The position numbers and the translations under genes are program-made. From assembly GCA_024404065.1 (NCBI GenBank), contig JAKSQR010000093.1, positions 1 through 6,201 on the forward strand: a stretch of 6,201 nt of DNA, in the 5' to 3' direction. Source of the stretch: Clostridia bacterium (lineage in GTDB: Bacteria; Bacillota; Clostridia; Oscillospirales; Acutalibacteraceae). The stretch's first letter is position 1, and every line of letters starts with the position of its first letter. The notes under the pieces are model-generated. The model saw only the letters and a program-made list of their open reading frames with translations, ran no database searches and had not been told where the DNA came from. This document shows, in pieces, positions 4,997 to 6,201 of this stretch.

Positions 4997-6199
4997 TTGA
5001 ATAAAAAAATATCTTTAGGGCTTTGTCTTTCCCTTATTGTGCTTTCCGTTACTGCTACATTTGCAATTACAATGTCCTTCTCAAAGCAGATTTATAACGG
5101 AATTATCAGCAACCTTTCACAGCGCTCACACAGCTATGAAAGTGCAGAGGAAATAAACAGGCTTATCTCCAACTACTTCTACGGTGACCTTGCAGGCTAC
5201 AATAATAACTTAGGCGCATCAGTAAGTGAAGGCTATGTAAATGGTCTTAATGATGAAAGCAGCTATTATATGACCTCTGATGACTACACCGCATATACAG
5301 AGCGTGTGGAGAGCGGCACTGTAGGTATAGGCATAGAAACTCTTTTTGACTATACTAAAAATCAGCTTGTTATAACATACGTTTATGAGGGCTCATCAGC
5401 TGAGAGTGAGGGCCTTCAGGAGGGTGATGTAATTACCGCTGTTGGTGGCATTGCAGTTACCAGAGCAAACTATGTTTCCATCCAGAAGTATTTCACAGGC
5501 AATAAGATGACAAGCGTTCAGATTGAGTACCTGAGAAATAAAAAGACAAAGGTTGTACAGCCCATCTCCAGCTTTGATATTCCATCAATTATAAGTGATG
5601 AAATCAATGGCGTAGGCTATGTACGCATAAAGAGCTTTTATAAGAATACAGCCTCTGAGCTTAAAGAAAAGCTTACCGAGTTTAAGAATGACGGCGTTGA
5701 GGCTGTTGTAATTGACCTTCGTAACACATCCGATGGCACAATGCCTTATGCGGCAAAAACACTTGACGTTATATTGCCTACAATTAACGGCGGTAACATC
5801 GCCATAGCAAAGGATAAAAACGGTAAAACAAGAGAAACCTTTACCGCAGATAACAGCAGCTTCTCAATGACCTTTGCAGTGCTTGTAAATGGCAACACAA
5901 GTGGCCCCGCAGAGCTTTTCGCCTGCGATATGAGGGATGTTAAGCAAGCCAAAATTATAGGCACACTTACTGCAGGTGTAGGCACTATGCAGGAGGTATT
6001 TACCCTTGATGACGGCAGTGCAATCTGCCTCACAACAGCTCTTATTATTCCCAAGGCTGGCGAAAACGCAGTGTATGACGGTATAGGAATTATACCCGAT
6101 ATGGATGTAACAATAGGCATTGAGGATGCTAATATTGACCTGCTCTCCGAGGATCAGGATACACAGCTGAATGCCGCAATAAATATGCTTTCACAGTAA
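4997..6199 (+). CDS. Membrane-anchored PDZ/S41 (CtpB-like) protein, predicted catalytically inactive
   Basis: The fold is that of C-terminal processing proteases. In 400 residues it has an N-terminal membrane anchor or signal (about 7-27, no clear cleavage site), a helical segment ending in the family-typical SSYYMTSDDYTAY (88-100), the GIGIE motif (110-114), a PDZ domain about 115-190 (GSSAESEGLQEGDVI), and an S41 core about 195-372. The active site is degenerate: Gly303 occupies the catalytic Ser position in NGNTSGPAE (298-306) and Val328 the Lys position in TAGVGTMQ (325-332). The spacing of 25, and Gln332 four residues later, match active enzymes. The NPGG-like motif is NTSDG (243-247). 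Ser302 lies beside the lost Ser, but no Lys replaces Val328. The start is TTG at 4997 behind GGGAGGG (4983-4989, 7-nt gap). B. subtilis also keeps ctpB beside ftsEX. Likely role: peptide-binding scaffold or regulator of the M23 protein; this is inference. Confidence 0.88.
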   Translation: MNKKISLGLCLSLIVLSVTATFAITMSFSKQIYNGIISNLSQRSHSYESAEEINRLISNYFYGDLAGYNNNLGASVSEGYVNGLNDESSYYMTSDDYTAYTERVESGTVGIGIETLFDYTKNQLVITYVYEGSSAESEGLQEGDVITAVGGIAVTRANYVSIQKYFTGNKMTSVQIEYLRNKKTKVVQPISSFDIPSIISDEINGVGYVRIKSFYKNTASELKEKLTEFKNDGVEAVVIDLRNTSDGTMPYAAKTLDVILPTINGGNIAIAKDKNGKTRETFTADNSSFSMTFAVLVNGNTSGPAELFACDMRDVKQAKIIGTLTAGVGTMQEVFTLDDGSAICLTTALIIPKAGENAVYDGIGIIPDMDVTIGIEDANIDLLSEDQDTQLNAAINMLSQ

Positions 6200-6201
6200 A
6201 C

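Noticed and set aside
5746..6120. Minus-strand open frame of 124 codons opposite the S41 gene
   Set aside because: It lies wholly within a gene with clear family motifs, and its translation is low-complexity and hydrophobic, as expected for an antisense shadow.

Overview
The window looks like chromosomal DNA from a low-to-moderate GC Gram-positive anaerobe, most likely a member of the Clostridia (Oscillospiraceae/Ruminococcaceae type). This rests on strong use of CTT leucine codons, purine-rich Shine-Dalgarno sequences, GTG/TTG starts, a PucR/CdaR-type regulator, and an FtsEX operon carrying an M23 hydrolase and an S41 (CtpB-like) gene. No 16S or other marker gene is present, so the placement is inference. 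I see no tRNA, rRNA, CRISPR array, insertion sequence or phage gene.

Layout: positions 1-466 are an AT-rich intergenic region with many CACAA/TTGTG words, several short dyads and a likely promoter at 358-386. A PucR/CdaR-like regulator follows at 467-1549. After a 74-nt gap holding a perfect 6-bp dyad comes a tight four-gene run on the same strand: ftsE (1624-2688), ftsX (2681-3595, overlapping ftsE by 8 nt), a secreted coiled-coil M23 metallopeptidase (about 3576-4934, overlapping ftsX) and a membrane-anchored PDZ/S41 protein (4997-6199). The last gap is 62 nt and contains a strong hairpin. The window ends two bases after the S41 stop, so the end of the operon is not seen.

Functional reading: FtsE (ATPase) and FtsX (membrane subunit) form the FtsEX complex, which in other bacteria activates a coiled-coil peptidoglycan hydrolase or hydrolase activator outside the membrane (EnvC in E. 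coli, CwlO in Bacillus, PcsB in pneumococcus, RipC in mycobacteria). The third gene is the obvious partner here. Unlike E. coli EnvC, its LytM/M23 domain keeps the full set of zinc and catalytic residues, so it is probably a hydrolase itself. The fourth gene has the S41/CtpB architecture (anchor, helical N-terminus, PDZ, S41 core), but Gly and Val stand at the positions of the catalytic Ser and Lys, with the usual 25-residue spacing kept. It is therefore probably a pseudoprotease that binds rather than cuts. Other unusual points are a roughly 130-residue acidic, proline-containing tail on FtsE and a possible RNA switch over the S41 ribosome binding site. The most notable candidate for something undescribed is an FtsEX / active-M23 / dead-S41 cell-wall module next to a PucR-type regulator.
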